Positions 14,040 to 26,919 of a DNA stretch of 64,000 nucleotides are shown piece by piece. Position 1 is the stretch's first letter; every line of letters begins with the position of its first letter. The notes beneath the pieces are model-generated. The model saw only the letters and a program-made list of their open reading frames with translations, did not search any database and was not told the DNA's origin. A program made the position numbers and the translations under genes. This stretch comes from Homalodisca vitripennis (Eukaryota; Arthropoda; Insecta; Hemiptera; Cicadellidae): NCBI RefSeq assembly GCF_021130785.1, contig NC_060215.1, positions 71,989,501-72,053,500 of the forward strand. Direction: 5' to 3'.

Positions 14040-14375
14040 GGATCCGTCTGAACCTTGAAATCTCGTCTGTCCATCCATCTGTACGATAACTTCATAACGA
14101 TGATAGAAAGGTCGAAGAGACTTGAAACTTTGTGTATAGGTTAGTCTTGGTTCAAGGAAGACCCTTATTGATTTTGGCATCAAAAGGTCAAGAAACAGTC
14201 CGTCCGTCTGTGTGTATGTACGATAACTCTTGATAGGCCATATAGGCTTACAACTTGGTTAATAGATTTGTTCTTGGTTCAAGAAAAAACTATTTATTTT
14301 AGGTTTAAAATATCAAAGGGTAGTCCGTACGTCTGCTATCCGCCTGTTCGATAACTGTTTCGTTGCGTTCAGTAG
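14040..14375. repeat. Degenerate tandem repeat with CGTCTGT...CGATAACT units (period about 130-138 bp)
   Basis: The landmark GTCYGTMYGTCTGT followed by a TRTWCGATAACT box recurs near 14080, 14218 and 14348. Between the boxes, CTTGGTTCAAG and TTTTGGCATCAAAAGGTC/TTAAAATATCAAAGGGTA segments recur in the same order. Three decayed units, probably a family found elsewhere in the genome. Confidence 0.7.
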
Positions 14376-16070
14376 GGTCCTTCGAAACGCCTTCGCATTC
14401 GTTTTTAAAACTTTATAATGTAAACCGTAAACTTTGTTGAGTTTCTAATGAACAATGAACCATGCGTTTTTATTCCCTAAAATGATGTCTGTACTTTGTT
14501 TTCCCGTGTCCAGTAGCTGAAACAAGTATTAATTTTATCCATACCCAGGTCTATCCTGACTGAAAATATTAGTTTCAGTCATGAACTGTACAAGAGAAGT
14601 TCCGTTAAACGTGGCCATACTGACAAGGGGCAGAAGCACGACTTAATGTTGTGTTCTATAAACAGTCTGGTAGGTGTGGCACGTAAACGAACACACAGCC
14701 GACTGATGCCAAGATAATGGTGTTTTGGGACCGTGGAGTCGAATACATTACAGGAGCAAACACTCAGAGCCTGGACGTGGACATGACTGGCGAAGCACAC
14801 GTTGACCACATGCTCATATTTATCGTGCTCTCCTTTGTGGCGGTATTATCTTTCTTTTCTCCTATTAAAAACAAAACCATAAAACTAAGATGAATTACCG
14901 ATTGAACTTTCATAAAAGTAATTTCAATTACTTTTCTAGTCCACGATGTATGTTAAGTATCCGATACATCTTCAAGTGACACAATTTCTGTGGTGACAAA
15001 TCTATGGGAATTAGAATAATGTAGTGGATACAAATCGAAATCATAATTTTAACTATTAACTAGTGATGTACTACTTCATTTAGAAATAAATTTAGAAACA
15101 CAATGCTGTGGAAGTATAAGGATGTTTACCGTGGAATCCTGTAGATTTTTAAAAATGCACATTTAAGGCAATCTTCCCTCATTCGGTTAAAAACCCAAAA
15201 ACAGTATGGAACTTTAAAGTTGTAAAAGTAATTATGTGCTTTTTACACCACCCATGTTCAAATTAAAAGGTAAAACAAGTTATTAATTTGCTTTACCGTG
15301 TTCTTAGCAGACTCTTGCATATGTGGATGTCGTCAGACACTGGCCACTGCGCCCTTTAAAATGCTTAAATAGTTTCTTGTAGCTTTCCAGTTATGAAAAT
15401 GAACATCATCCACTTTCAATTCTGGCAAATTTCCGGATGAAACTCCCAAGATTCCGGGAAGGTAGAACAAGGTGTTTATTTTGAATATATTTTTTCTCCT
15501 TAAATGAAAAGCTTGATAAGGTTGGCCAGTGATGCAAGGAGTATAAGATGATAGTCCTTTCATTTCGCAATTAGGAAGTTATTAACAATATCCATTGTCT
15601 ACCAGATGGAGACTAGGAGTTTGATGTATTAACGTGTACATTCAGTTTAGCCCTATAAGAACCATGTTGAACCTAATACACTTTACGACCTTATTATTAG
15701 TCATGGATTATAGGAGTTGTCCCGTTTTATAGATATATTTAATACACATCGATCAGCGTTTTGATTGTTTTGATTTATGTGTGTTTCGTCGTTTAAATAT
15801 AACAAATTATACACTACAAAAAGCGTTTGGATGCGTAATAATTATATCTATAAAATGAGACACCTCCCATAACGCAATGATTAAAAAAATAGAAGCGTTA
15901 AAGTGCAGGTTTCACTTCGTAGGTATGGGGAAAAAACTCAAGATCCTTTCACTACAGGCAGCTCTTAAATTTCCCATCCCCACAATATTAACATATACAT
16001 GGATCACTCAGCATATTACTCAACATTACATTATACAAGATTATCCGTCTAAGTAATCTTTTGTTTGCAG
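14376..16070. other. Non-coding stretch
   Basis: Minus-strand frames at 14579-14809 and 15333-15563 are open but have no recognisable domain, so I do not call them genes. Confidence 0.35.
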
Positions 16071-16340
16071 TTTTCCCCCGTTCTGCGGAAAAGTCGGAGT
16101 GCCGAACAACATCGCCTGAGGATCCATGCACCCACATAGTGGGTACAAACGAATAGAGCCAACAAGGGGCATTATGGAAATAAAATGTCCCTCTGCTAAT
16201 CTCGTAGTGGCCCTTATTGTAAAGTCTGGCTACAGGATTAATCAGCCACAGTGGGGTGGCTGCTCTCTTCGCTCACGCTGACTTATCAATATTGCATGAG
16301 CGAGCGCATCTCGGCATCTCCCTTGCTTTCAGGCTTCTAA
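16071..16340. promoter_or_regulatory. GC-rich island with GGATTAATC (candidate regulatory element)
   Basis: Unique sequence, GC-richer than its surroundings. It holds GGATTAATC at 16235-16243, a site type bound by K50 (Otx/bicoid-class) homeodomains, and TTATTGTAAAG just before it. No coding or repeat signature. Confidence 0.22.
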
Positions 16341-17386
16341 TCTATCACATCAACTACAACTTAACTTATTTTTTCCGAATTTCGAAAATTCAAATAACTA
16401 CTAAAGGTATTCAGACTCATACAATCTACTTACTTATGATTAAATTTACCAGTAAAGTTGGCCCTAGGTTTTGTGCAGTATATTGTTTTGAATCTGCCAC
16501 TACTCTCAGGCCCTTGGATAGGAAAATTATTGCTTGATACAACTGGATTTTTTAATCTAAAATAAATCTCCAATTTACTCATAGATACCATATTTCGTAT
16601 TCTATTTATTCAATTATCTTAATTTAAGCCTAAATTTCTATATGGTAGTACATTTAATTTTCATTAAAAAAACGTACATTTTTAACGACGCTTTTAATAA
16701 GGTGTTTTATATATGTTATTCTTGATTTGTATTAGATGCCATCTCATGATAAGTGAAAAGGCTATCAAAGTAAAAACATAGTATTCCAAATTGATATTGT
16801 TTTGTAGTAATGTTTGGAAAATTCATTCTAATTAATTTTAATAAATTTACTTTTCCTATCAATAACTTAGGATCAATTATATAATCACTTTTAGATTTTT
16901 AACCAACAAAACACGTAGTAAGAGAAAACACTTTTGTTTGATATACTTTCATGGCCAGGAAGTTGTTTGCGTTTAAGGAAGTTAATTTCTTTATTGAATA
17001 ATGACCAATTTTTCATTCATTAAATGCGATTTCAATTAAATTAAAAGCTCTTAAACTCATGTATAACAGATTATAACTTAGTTGAAATTACAGTTAATAC
17101 AGTTGAATACAGTTGTTGTTGCACGTTTCTTACAGGTGCACGTGCAAGAGTTCTAGCCCATTCAGTTGTCTCATCATATTTTATCTGAAGTTGACTTTAT
17201 TTATAAATATTGGTTGACAATGGTGTCCTACCTACAGTCAACTCAGATTAACTTTTCGATGACTGTTTTGAGAATTTTGTTTATGAACTTTAAACAATAT
17301 ACAATCCATCAAGACAAACCTACTACACCATGACAGGGTTTAAGGCGTGTAACTCAAGAAAAGTCCGTGTAATAAAAGATACATAC

Positions 17387-17423
<37 letters not shown>

Positions 17424-19200
17424 ATTCTCAAATTCCTAAATTATATTTCTAAATTATAAATCTCTTGTAAGGAAGAATTGGCTTAATCGGACCCCCCACC
17501 GTCTTCAATGGACCAGCTTACTTACTGTAAAACATAAAGAAATTTTGTTTCGTTTATTTGGCAAAAGTTGCAGAGCTGGACAGCTCCATTTTAGTATTGC
17601 TGCTCCATTACTGTAAATTATTTCATCTAGGATTGATTTTGTGTTAAATTCTGTTTTAAGTTGTTACTAAATATTGTGATTTCATTCCCAAAAAATATTG
17701 AAAGACCATAACTATGAATTATTGGACATTGAATACAGTAACTATTTAGTTGCAAATTTATTAATGCGTTCATTTACGGTGTAAGTGCTGCAAAGAGTGT
17801 TCAGCTTTAGCCTCATTGGGCCGTACTAAGCTGCCTTTGATGAGTCCAACGACAGCAGCTTTGAACATGTAACGTTTTATTTATTTGGTTTATGATTTCT
17901 TGTTTCACGTCATCGAAAACCTGTAATGGCTAATTTTCAAGATACTACGACTGGAACAAAAATACGTGATTTAGACAGAGGAGGGTCTTTAAGTTACCAC
18001 GTCATATAAAAATGGGGAAAATAGATTTAATGTGTGCAGTCTAGCATTTGGAATGGAAACAACAATTTTAAAACGGCATGTTGATAAAAATGGTTTTGAA
18101 GACAAAAATAAAAGGATTAATAAAATTGACTTCGTTCCCTATAGAGATGGATAAATTTTGTGTAACCACATCCGAAAGCATGGAGAGGAATTGTAGGTTT
18201 GATAACTATAAGACTTCGTAGTCGAAAGGGTCCAAAAATCAAACTCAAAGTGATTTAAAATAAAATCCAAGTTGTAAGCCAACAGTAAACCGTAATGACT
18301 ACTGACTAACTTAACTAATTGGCAAGTCAACTTGGGTCACTTGATTCGTTTGAGTTAGTAAGTTTTTAGCTTTCGTGGACTACCATACCCGTTATTCGTT
18401 GGGTCATCGGGTTTGTAAATTTTCTTAGTAAATATTTTTGAGACATGCCTATGAAGTGGTTGAAAAATATTTGCTTCATTAAGGAAATACAATGCTGACA
18501 TTTAGTTGCATAATTTTATTACGAAGGACGAGAACAACTCAAATCCAAGAACACACGACTAACCTAAACTATAAATGAAAACATCTTACACTTCTTTAGT
18601 AGTTATTTATTTTAGTAGTTTAAATTTATTAATGTGATTGAGATCAAGTTTTGAGCCGAATTTAATTTCGAAGCTGATGAACATAATGCCACTATAAATA
18701 GTCTAAAACCACCCACAAAAGATCATTAGTCTTCAGCAACTGGTTTTAATGAGCTAATAGTATAATCAGTGTAAAACACAGAGTGAACACAACTGCTGTA
18801 ATTAATTATATAATTAATTAATTCCTCTTGGGACTAGTCATGAATGCTTAAAAATGGCTAAGTGGCATGGGCTAAGGGACTTATTAAAAATTATTAAATT
18901 ATAATGTTTAAAAACAAAGAGGCATGCTTGATAATTAGAAAAAAATCCTACTTTAGATCAAGCTGAAAGATTAAAAACAAAAATAAACAATTGTCAAGGA
19001 ATAGTGAATAGAAAAATAATAATAAAAACAGTATAATAAGAGCACATCGACCATTTTGGCTGTGTATATTATTCCACGTCTTGATTTGGTTTAATTTACT
19101 TTTAGGTCTAAGTTTAATTACATCTTACTTTTACTTTATTATTTACAATTTCAATATAATTCGAAATCCATTTGTTTAGAATTATTTAAAAAACAATTTC
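16341..19200. other. AT-rich non-coding stretch
   Basis: Nothing recognised apart from a GT microsatellite at 17390-17422 and an AATTAATT-type palindromic run at about 18799-18824. Confidence 0.4.
17390..17422 (+). repeat. (GT)n microsatellite, short
   Basis: About 16 uninterrupted TG units. Confidence 0.95.
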
Positions 19201-19570
19201 ATAATGCTGATTTAGTTGAGCTTTAAGAATGATCCAACTTAAGCTCTAAGCGACCAATGGTCCAGCGTGGCCGACCGATTTCCGTTTAGCCATTTGTATT
19301 TCGAATATTTTTCCTTTTAAAACCATGTAAATGTTCATATTAAAGAATATGCAGTGATTGGTCAGTGACACGGGGTCTAAAGCTCTTTCGGTTAAAGGTA
19401 CTGTAGGTCAAGAAAGGGTCTTCGTTTACATGCATTGTCTCAGGCTGATTCTGAGTTACAGATAAGTTTGCAGAGTGGAAACAGGAAACGTTTCCATCAA
19501 ATATTTTAAACCCACCCTCTGCGTCGATTGGAACGTGCCGTGAACTGATCCTTCAAAATGTGACTCGACA
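19201..19570. promoter_or_regulatory. GC-richer island with CCAAT-type and nuclear-receptor-like half sites
   Basis: Includes GACCAATGGTCC (19251-19262), TGATTGGTCAG (about 19356), AGGTCAAGAAAGGGTC (19406-19421) and GTTTACAT. The motifs and the composition contrast are suggestive but not decisive. Confidence 0.18.
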
Positions 19571-21140
19571 ATTTTATAGGTGAGCAGTAAAAAGAACTTA
19601 CGGTTTCACTTGAAGCTGTTTCAAAAGGACGTGAAATAAAATCAATTTCTTACCACGTAAATCTCAGTTCTCTTAAAAATATAGCTAACGAGCATTCATT
19701 TTATATGCTACCTTCTCGTGTTACATTTTACTTTATAGAAGAGGCTGGATTCTTATATAAGACGTAAAGATTATTTTTGGTAATTATCTCATAGCACAAT
19801 TTTTGATACAGTCACTCGACTATTGTTATTCATGTATTATAAAGGCAAAATGCTATACACGGAAATCTCTGCATACAATTGCAGAGTTAAGCTGCGAATA
19901 AAATATTTTATTAACTTATACAAATTACTACATGAAAAATATGTCGTTTTGTGTGTTTCTGTAGCTCATTTGAGACTAATGTCGTGCATAAAAGTTGTAC
20001 TATGTGTTTTGTTTACTATGGAAATAAATTTAATATTTATTTGATTTGTAGTTTGCCTTTATCTCATATAACACCTCTTGGGCTATAAGACCCAAATTAT
20101 ATTTTTAACTTGCTATGTTGTAAACACGTATTATCGTTCTAAGGATTAACAGCGCATTACAGCGTTTTAATACAGCCAGTTCAACGTCAAAATATATCAA
20201 AAGTGTCCCTGCCCTACTCGAACGTCCCTTGTAGAGAAGGCATTGTAAAATGATTAAAATACGGTTTCTTATATATCTTCAAGCGCCTTTAATTTCTCGA
20301 AAACAGTGCCATAGTGTTTACACCTATTTGCTCATTATTTTAATTTACTGTTGCCCAATATTAAACGTAGACTGAAAATTCCTGCCATGACCGATGGTAA
20401 AATGTCTAACGAATGACATTTCATATCTTTATTTCAGGTAATTCAAGCAAATAATCTATGAAAAAATTGATATGCTTTGACTGAGGAAGTATTGTTCCTT
20501 TATCTCTTGATGACTTTTACCCACTCTACTGAACATATTAGAACCACAAATTAAAATTGGAAAATTAATTCAATCTGTTACTAAATATCTCTTACTATCT
20601 AATAAATACTTGAGTTTCATCTTCTAGGTAATTTCTTTCTAGAGTTTTATCTATGTGGTTACAAATCTGCAACTAACTTGTCTTATCCAGTTTTAATCAG
20701 TACCCAGAATACTTTTGATACAACAACAGAATAAATATCTCCTTTTTTGTTTAATGGATCTCAACCAATGAATTTCTTAATAACCGTTCAACATATACAA
20801 ATATTTATAATCATCACATTTTGCCGGTTCATTTAAAATGTATTTTACTATATGCATTGTTCAATAAGAAACCGTTTAAATTGTGTTATTAGATAAGTAA
20901 TTGTTGTATTTGGATTTTCACTCATATTCTAAGAAATGTGTTTTTTGCTATTTGTATTCAAACCTCTATAATATCAGCAAACGTTAAAACTGAAGGGTGT
21001 GATTTGTTTTTAGTTTCCTCTTAAAACACATTCATAACACATTATGGGCTTGGTCTGAATGGAATTTATTATAACACCAACAATAAGAATTGACCACCTT
21101 ACTAGCTCACTATCCAAAAGCAGAAACCCTCTCATCAGAA
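19571..21140. other. AT-rich non-coding stretch
   Basis: No supported feature. Confidence 0.4.
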
Positions 21141-21385
21141 GGGAAATCGCCATGATCAGAAACCATTGTGGCAATGGGGTGGGGGTGGTGGTAGGTTATA
21201 GGCTATAGTGTGAGACACATTACGGGGTGTACATGTAGTGTATCTCACCCAGGGTACACGTTAGCTATCTATTAGAGGCGATCAATGTCTAGTAACACGT
21301 TACATGCCACCACACGGGTAGACGCACACCCCTGCCGGTCTATCCACATCGGTTATAGAGGATAGTAATACTAAGGGCTATGAAT
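21141..21385. promoter_or_regulatory. GC-rich island with RUNX-like sites and an imperfect palindrome
   Basis: Contains AACCATTGTGG, a GGGGTGGGGGTGGTGGT run, CCACCACAC, and an imperfect palindrome GTGAGACAC...GTGTATCTCAC (21210-21248). No open frame and no similarity to the repeats in this window. Confidence 0.2.
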
Positions 21386-24033
21386 TGCTATGAATAATAA
21401 TAGTTCACCATCGCACAACTGTACCATTTAATTGACAAACTTGATGTTGTTTGCAAAGCTGAAATCTTGTCACTTACTGTGTATCAAAATTAATGTTTCA
21501 AAACAGTCATTTCATCTTGTTCATATAACATTTGTATAATTCAGGATTTAATATTGATAAGTAATATATAATATTGAATAATTAAAGAACTATATCCATT
21601 TTACTTAATTAATATTTGGGCAAGTCATATACACAAAAATCAGTGTGTTTTGAACCATTTGATCTTGATCTGTCTAAAATCTCATTTAGATAAATGCAGT
21701 ATTCGGGGAGTTTGTGCAATTCCAAAAGGAGTTTATGTGGAAACACGTTTTGTGACTTACATTTTTCATCATTTTTCTCTTGATTTGAATACTCCGATAA
21801 ACTAAATTAATTTATTAAAACATTATATAATGATTGTTTATTATATATTTAAGAATTATCAATACTCCAAATAATAATTCCATCAAGGTAATGTGCTGTA
21901 TTATTTCGGAATTCATAGATTATTTTCTACTATATTTATATATTATTTATATATTATATATTTCGGAATTCTATTATATTTTATAAACTGTACATCAGTA
22001 TTTTTTTTATAATAATAATAATAACATATTTGAATAAGTAATAACTAATTTATGTGAAGAGCATATAATTGTGAAGTGCCGCACGATAATATTTCACGCT
22101 AGTTGATAAATCCTAAAGGTACATGTAGAACAATGTTCGACACTGTTATTAAGTTCTTAAGTCAAGAAAAAAGGAAACCTCATACTAATATTTGACAAAA
22201 ATAACAAAATAGCAAATAACTGAAATTATCCCTCAATAGTTAAAAACATTAGACAACAGACTATAAATGTTTCGTTCCGAGACGTGTAAATATCACAGGA
22301 TAGCGTATTCTACCACGTATATTATTTTTAGCCAATCGTTGAATAATATAACATCTTGTAAAATACCTACAGGCAAATATATGCGATGTACTACAAATGA
22401 GAAAATCTGGGAAACGAGATGTTTGGAAAATCAGGAAGTAACGTTAAACTTTGCAGGTAGAGATACTAGAGAATGAGTGACTTGAATATACAGCAACAGT
22501 TATTAATTACCTTTGACCTCTAAAGCGTGATAAAAATAAAACAAGTGGCAGAAAGAATTGTTCTTTTGGCCCCTATAATACATTTCATTTCATTAATCCT
22601 GCAATAAATAATTCAAAAATGAAAAAGGGTTGTAAGACACGTAAACACATAATAGACAAACATAGATCTTTCTAACTTAGTCTCTAAATAGTATGAAGTA
22701 AAAATTTGGCGCAATTCCGATAGTATCCAACAGACCATAAAAACAAGCTGTTACTTTCTGTTACTACCAGTACCTGGTTAGCAATTTATATAGACCTACT
22801 GGAATCCTAATAACATACTACTTAAGCATCAGTTGCAGTATTTAAACAATCTAATATATTATGTTTGGGTAGTTTACTTTACCACCAAATATTCTAACTG
22901 AGAGACTATTTCTTCAAATTACCACTTTTTATTTAAGTATTAAGTATGTTATAAAATGATCTGAGTCCGTTTTGCTCTGTGTCATGTTGTGAACAATGCC
23001 TGAGTAAAACATTAAGATTTACAAATTAAGATTTATTGTTAGTAAGACAAGTAAACTATAATTTTGGTTTACACTACATGTGTTTGGACATTACGCAATT
23101 TTCACAGTGTACAAGATATCGTACAACAAAATTTAAAAAAATAAACATCTACTTGTGGAAAATGTTAAACGTTTGTTAATTTTGATGTTAGTAAAAGTTG
23201 TAATTTTCATTGGTGTTTTTTTCTATTTATTGTTTAAATTGTTTTAATGGGTGTATTTTTTAATTTCATACTACATTTTTGGGAACCTTGAATGTAATTT
23301 AAATGAGCATGTAATTTTCCTTTTCTAATTAACTTTACTCCTTTAATATTAATCTGTAGACTTAGATTGAGTTAAGCATAGTTTCACTGATGAGATTGTC
23401 CATCAGTGAAGCTATTGGCAAAGGATACAAATATATGCATGTACCTATTACGAACACTAGCGATAGCAGCTATACATTCCTTTCGCGTACAATTGTTGAC
23501 ATTTATCGAAAATCGATCATCAAGATATTTGACCGGGTTGCATTATAATTTACCATTCAGATACGTATGCCACATTATAACCACAAAGTTTGATCTGTAC
23601 AACCGTTAGAGAAGGCTTCAAACTGAGTAGATCTGAGCAGTGGTAGACCTAGATCCCATACTATTTTGTATTAGAACGTCCAAACGCCTGCCTAGTTGAG
23701 GACGTGATCAGTGCCAGTTAAAAATACCTGCAAATGTTATTGCCTTTGGTAGTACGAACAATATTGGATGGCCAGCGTTTAAAAACTGATTTAAATCATC
23801 ATGTATTCAGTAAGGTGGTTGATAGCACCAAGTAAGAATAAGTAATTTTAAGTCAGTAATGTGATTACATAAACTGTTATCATATACTCTCTTCTCTCTC
23901 TAAAAAAAAAAAAATTAATAAATAGGAATTAATTATTTAAATATAATTAATAAATTTGAGCTTAATTTATTCTATATTTTTTCGTTGTATAAAAATAATT
24001 ACACTATAATATGTCACACGATACACTTTTAAA
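21386..24033 (-). other. Start of the exex intron after exon B; no homeodomain exon seen
   Basis: The donor at 24034-24039 opens an intron that continues to lower coordinates. I looked for the reverse complement of the conserved KIWFQN and TAF segments of a homeobox here and down to position 1 and did not find them. Otherwise AT-rich, with TATATTAT-type runs at 21930-22030. Confidence 0.5.
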
Positions 24034-24039
24034 GCGTAC

Positions 24040-24282
24040 CTGTGAGGTCTTGCAGCCTGGGACCGGCGTAGAACATCCCAGCCCTGGCGAGCCACTCCAG
24101 GTGCATCTGGTGCAACTGGCCCTGGGTGAGAGGCCCTGGTGGACTCTTGGAGTCGCCCCGCTGGCCCAGAGGCTGGAAGGCCGAAGACGCAGGGTACGAT
24201 GCATACAACTGTTCTGGGCTACCCAGCTGCGGGTGGTTCGCAAGGATGGATAACATGCCAGGCCTCGGCACGATCCCTAACC
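24040..24282 (-). CDS. exex: extra-extra/Mnx homeobox protein, second coding exon (linker before homeodomain)
   Basis: The exon encodes residues 87-167 and leaves one base for the next exon. It follows acceptor TTTACTTACAG (24283-24293) and ends at donor ACAG then GTACGC (24034-24039). The joined reading gives IVPRPGML at residues 90-97, which I align with LLPKPGFL in vertebrate MNX1. MHLEWLARAGMFY at 146-158 aligns with the QLDQWLRASTAGM segment that lies just before the MNX1 homeodomain. This order (Eh1 motif, PKPGFL-like motif, WL-AGM motif) is what the family predicts. Between them is a Pro/Ser/Gly-rich stretch with a YASYPASSAFQPL segment, probably disordered. The homeodomain must lie on a later exon. 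Phase 1 at both ends agrees with a 243-nt exon (81 codons). The protein as seen is therefore incomplete at its C-terminus because the window ends, not because of a break. Confidence 0.85.
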
Positions 24283-26237
24283 CTGTAAGTAAATCAATTG
24301 TAAGTCCACCAGATCCATATAGCGACCACTTCGTAATAACATCACAGGAACAATGTATTACATATTACTATTTATGAGGTATGGTTCAAGTTGTTAAATT
24401 AGTTAATAAGTAAATTAGGTTTCTTTTAAGCACATCGACTTTCCGCCGTGTGCTATGAGCGACTCGAAGACCGTTTGCTTTTGGAATTTAATTGAGATAT
24501 GTACCCGTACGCAAACATTGAATAAGACGCTACGCCACGCCGCACATGGCGGCGAAAACCTTGCCTTCCTGAACAGAATTCGCTACTGAATTCTTTTAAA
24601 TTTCCACCTTAAAAATAATCAGATTTGCTGAAACAGAAGCGACGCGACTAGTTTTATCTTGAAACAATGCAAGATAGATATAATTCATTTTGATTTTTTT
24701 TTAACAATGTAATATAGATATCATTCATTCTGGGGTTTCCTTGAAACAATGTGATATAGATATCATTACCTGATAACCAAGAATTTTCTTCATATTCAGA
24801 ATTTTTCTGATTAGATGTACCAGGTGAATGAATTTATTTTTTCTTAACAATATTTACTTTTGTTTCTTAGGAAGAGTTTGATAATGATTATCTGATGTGA
24901 AAAGAGAGTTTGACGGTAAAAAGATATATTAGCAATCGTTTTGTAATATTCATCAATATTATTTTTGTTAGACATTTTTTATTGCGATAGATTTCACCAC
25001 TAACTTCCTAAATGCCACACACTGGTCTTGTTACCTTGTAAACGAATCTTTTTTAACCCATAAACTCGTTTTTAGCGCGACTATAGTAGTTGGGGCTATA
25101 ACAAGAATGTTTATAAATAATAAACATATATAACAACTTACTGTACGCTGCCAGTACACATTTTATAAAATAATCAATGATTTATTACACACTACCAGCC
25201 GACATGTGACACCCGGTAAAAAAAAACACACACAAACACAAACGTGTTATAGTATCTTTTTATAGGATTTCACTGAAATAATAAGGGTAATTAAAACTAA
25301 ACTAATAAGATATTTTCATTAACCAAATAATTAACGTCCTAAAATGTATCAATTTTAAACACATTAGCAATTTAGGAACGGTTATGGAGGAAAGATAAAA
25401 ATAAATAGGTGACCACTAATGCACGTTAATACGTTAACGACTTCAGTGCGTGAGTTTTTTCTTAGTATGTGTAATGTAGTTTTCATCATTCCCCATCGCA
25501 GGACCACGGTCAGTAAGCATAGGTGATTGTCGGTTTTCATAACTGTGACGTCAGTGCAACGCGTATGTACACATTCATAATAGTACAAAATATTTATTTC
25601 GTATGGGAGTTATCTTGGAAAAGAAACTGTTCTACGGTAAAATCGATCGTATTGGTTGTTATAAATCTATTATAGTACGGGTATATGATTTTCATGTATA
25701 TATTCAGGCAGAGAACGCTCTTTACTGTACGAACTATTATTACTTGTTATTTATTTCAAACGTTTGTGAAAAATATAGAACTAAAATCCAAGCAAATTTA
25801 TATTTTTACCTGTTTAATATGTTAAATAGCACATTTGCAGCGCATTACTATCACTACCATATAATAATACAAAAGTGTGAAAACTAATTTCTACATTAAC
25901 CTTTATGTTACACCTTATTTCTCCGGGTTAATTTGAAAGATATGAACGGGTCTAATATAAAGATTTAAAGTATTTATCACCAAAACGAGGTGGCGTTCAG
26001 AATTTTCTTAATATGTTGACATTGGGAAAACTTATTACGTAATACTTTGAATATTGCTTCTCACTATATTATTATTAGAAACACTTTACCTTTAATGGTA
26101 TGTGCCGTATGACTTAAAATACTCGTATAATACCGTAACTGTAAAACCACGAATACTGTAACCAAGTCTATTATAATATTGTCATGTTACACCTTATACA
26201 CACTTTGGGCTAATGGTCCAATGACACTAGGACTTAC
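24283..26237 (-). other. exex: exex intron between coding exons A and B
   Basis: A 1955-bp GT-AG intron in phase 1, bounded by GTAAGT and TTACTTACAG. It is AT-rich and has no open frame of note. It holds a three-copy degenerate tandem repeat (24659-24774) listed separately. I see no transposon in it. Confidence 0.8.
24659..24774. repeat. 40-42-bp degenerate tandem repeat, three copies
   Basis: AACAATGYRAKATAGATAT recurs at about 24663, 24703 and 24745, each followed by CATT and a T-rich spacer. It lies inside the exex intron between exons A and B. Confidence 0.75.
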
Positions 26238-26496
26238 CTTGACTCTTGAAGAAAGGTTCCGACCTTTTGGGACTCGAAGGAAGATTGTAAGGACACTCCT
26301 CCGAGCCGGGCGAGATAGAGGGACTCCTGGAGCTATTGTACGGCGTAGACACTGGAGACTGATGCTTATCTTCTCTAGGAGCAAGAAGAGCCTCGATGCA
26401 GAAGGAGTTGCGGTTGATGGTCGCTGAGCCGGAGCGGGTCAATTCCACCTTGGAGTCCGGAGAGCCCGGCAACTCTTCGTACGGTCCAGAGGACAT
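26238..26496 (-). CDS. exex: extra-extra/Mnx homeobox protein, first coding exon (N-terminus)
   Basis: The exon encodes residues 1-86 plus one base of codon 87. Residues 31-39 read SFCIEALLA, matching the Eh1-like N-terminal motif of Mnx/HB9 proteins (FRIDALLA in vertebrate MNX1, from memory); in this family it recruits Groucho-type corepressors. The rest is Ser/Pro-rich and probably disordered, with TPY, SPS and SPG repeats around residues 50-66. Mnx/Exex proteins are nuclear transcription factors that specify motor neurons. The exon ends at a strong donor (CAAG then GTAAGT, 26232-26237), and its open phase joins exon B exactly in frame. I chose the ATG at 26494-26496 because it is the first in-frame ATG after the in-frame TGA at 26551-26553. 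Eighteen open codons lie between them, so an alternative upstream exon and start cannot be excluded. Composition is clearly GC-richer than the flanks. Family assignment is strong, but no homeodomain is visible here. Confidence 0.86.
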
Positions 26497-26571
26497 ACCG
26501 CTCAAGTAGCTCCAGTATTTGTCAGTGGGTAGAGAGCCAGGGTCGTCCCCTCATGCTCTCAAAGTCTCACC
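26497..26571 (-). other. exex: exex 5' untranslated part of coding exon A, with a small uORF
   Basis: A splice acceptor (ATGTTTCAG, ending at 26572) precedes 75 nt of leader. The leader contains an in-frame TGA at 26551-26553, so it is not coding in the exex frame. An out-of-frame ATG (26552-26554) opens a 10-codon upstream ORF (MRGRPWLSTH) that stops at 26522-26524, 25 nt before the chosen start. That arrangement would let ribosomes reinitiate at the exex ATG and could damp translation. The acceptor is inferred from sequence only. Confidence 0.55.
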
Positions 26572-26877
26572 CTGAAACATAATTTCATTTGAAATTTATG
26601 TGTGCATTACAATCATTATCTTGAGCTGTGCCATCAATGTGCTAATTCCAAGAGAATACAGAAGCGTATACTTGAACTCTACTTGTCTTTATTCGTGAAG
26701 TTGAAGAACAACTATCACGAGCACTTCACTCACACCTCTTACCCTTCATAAGTATGGATAAACTATGCTTTCTTTAGGATCCTAGATCGGTCAATGTTCA
26801 GACAGTTCAAGTTTTAAATAATTTACCACCTAAACTTCAGGGTAGGTCGTTTACCTTGTTATAACGGATGCACTGAA

Positions 26878-26919
26878 ATGTTCCATAGAGGTCGTATCAT
26901 GTTCCATAGAGGCCGTATC
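26878..26919. repeat. 21-bp direct duplication
   Basis: ATGTTCCATAGAGGYCGTATC occurs twice back to back with one transition between copies. Confidence 0.85.

Noticed and set aside
24011..24377. Plus-strand frames over the exex exon B
   Set aside because: Shadows of the minus-strand exon; only the minus frame has splice sites and Mnx motifs.
26179..26427. Plus-strand frame over exex exon A
   Set aside because: Shadow of the minus-strand coding exon.
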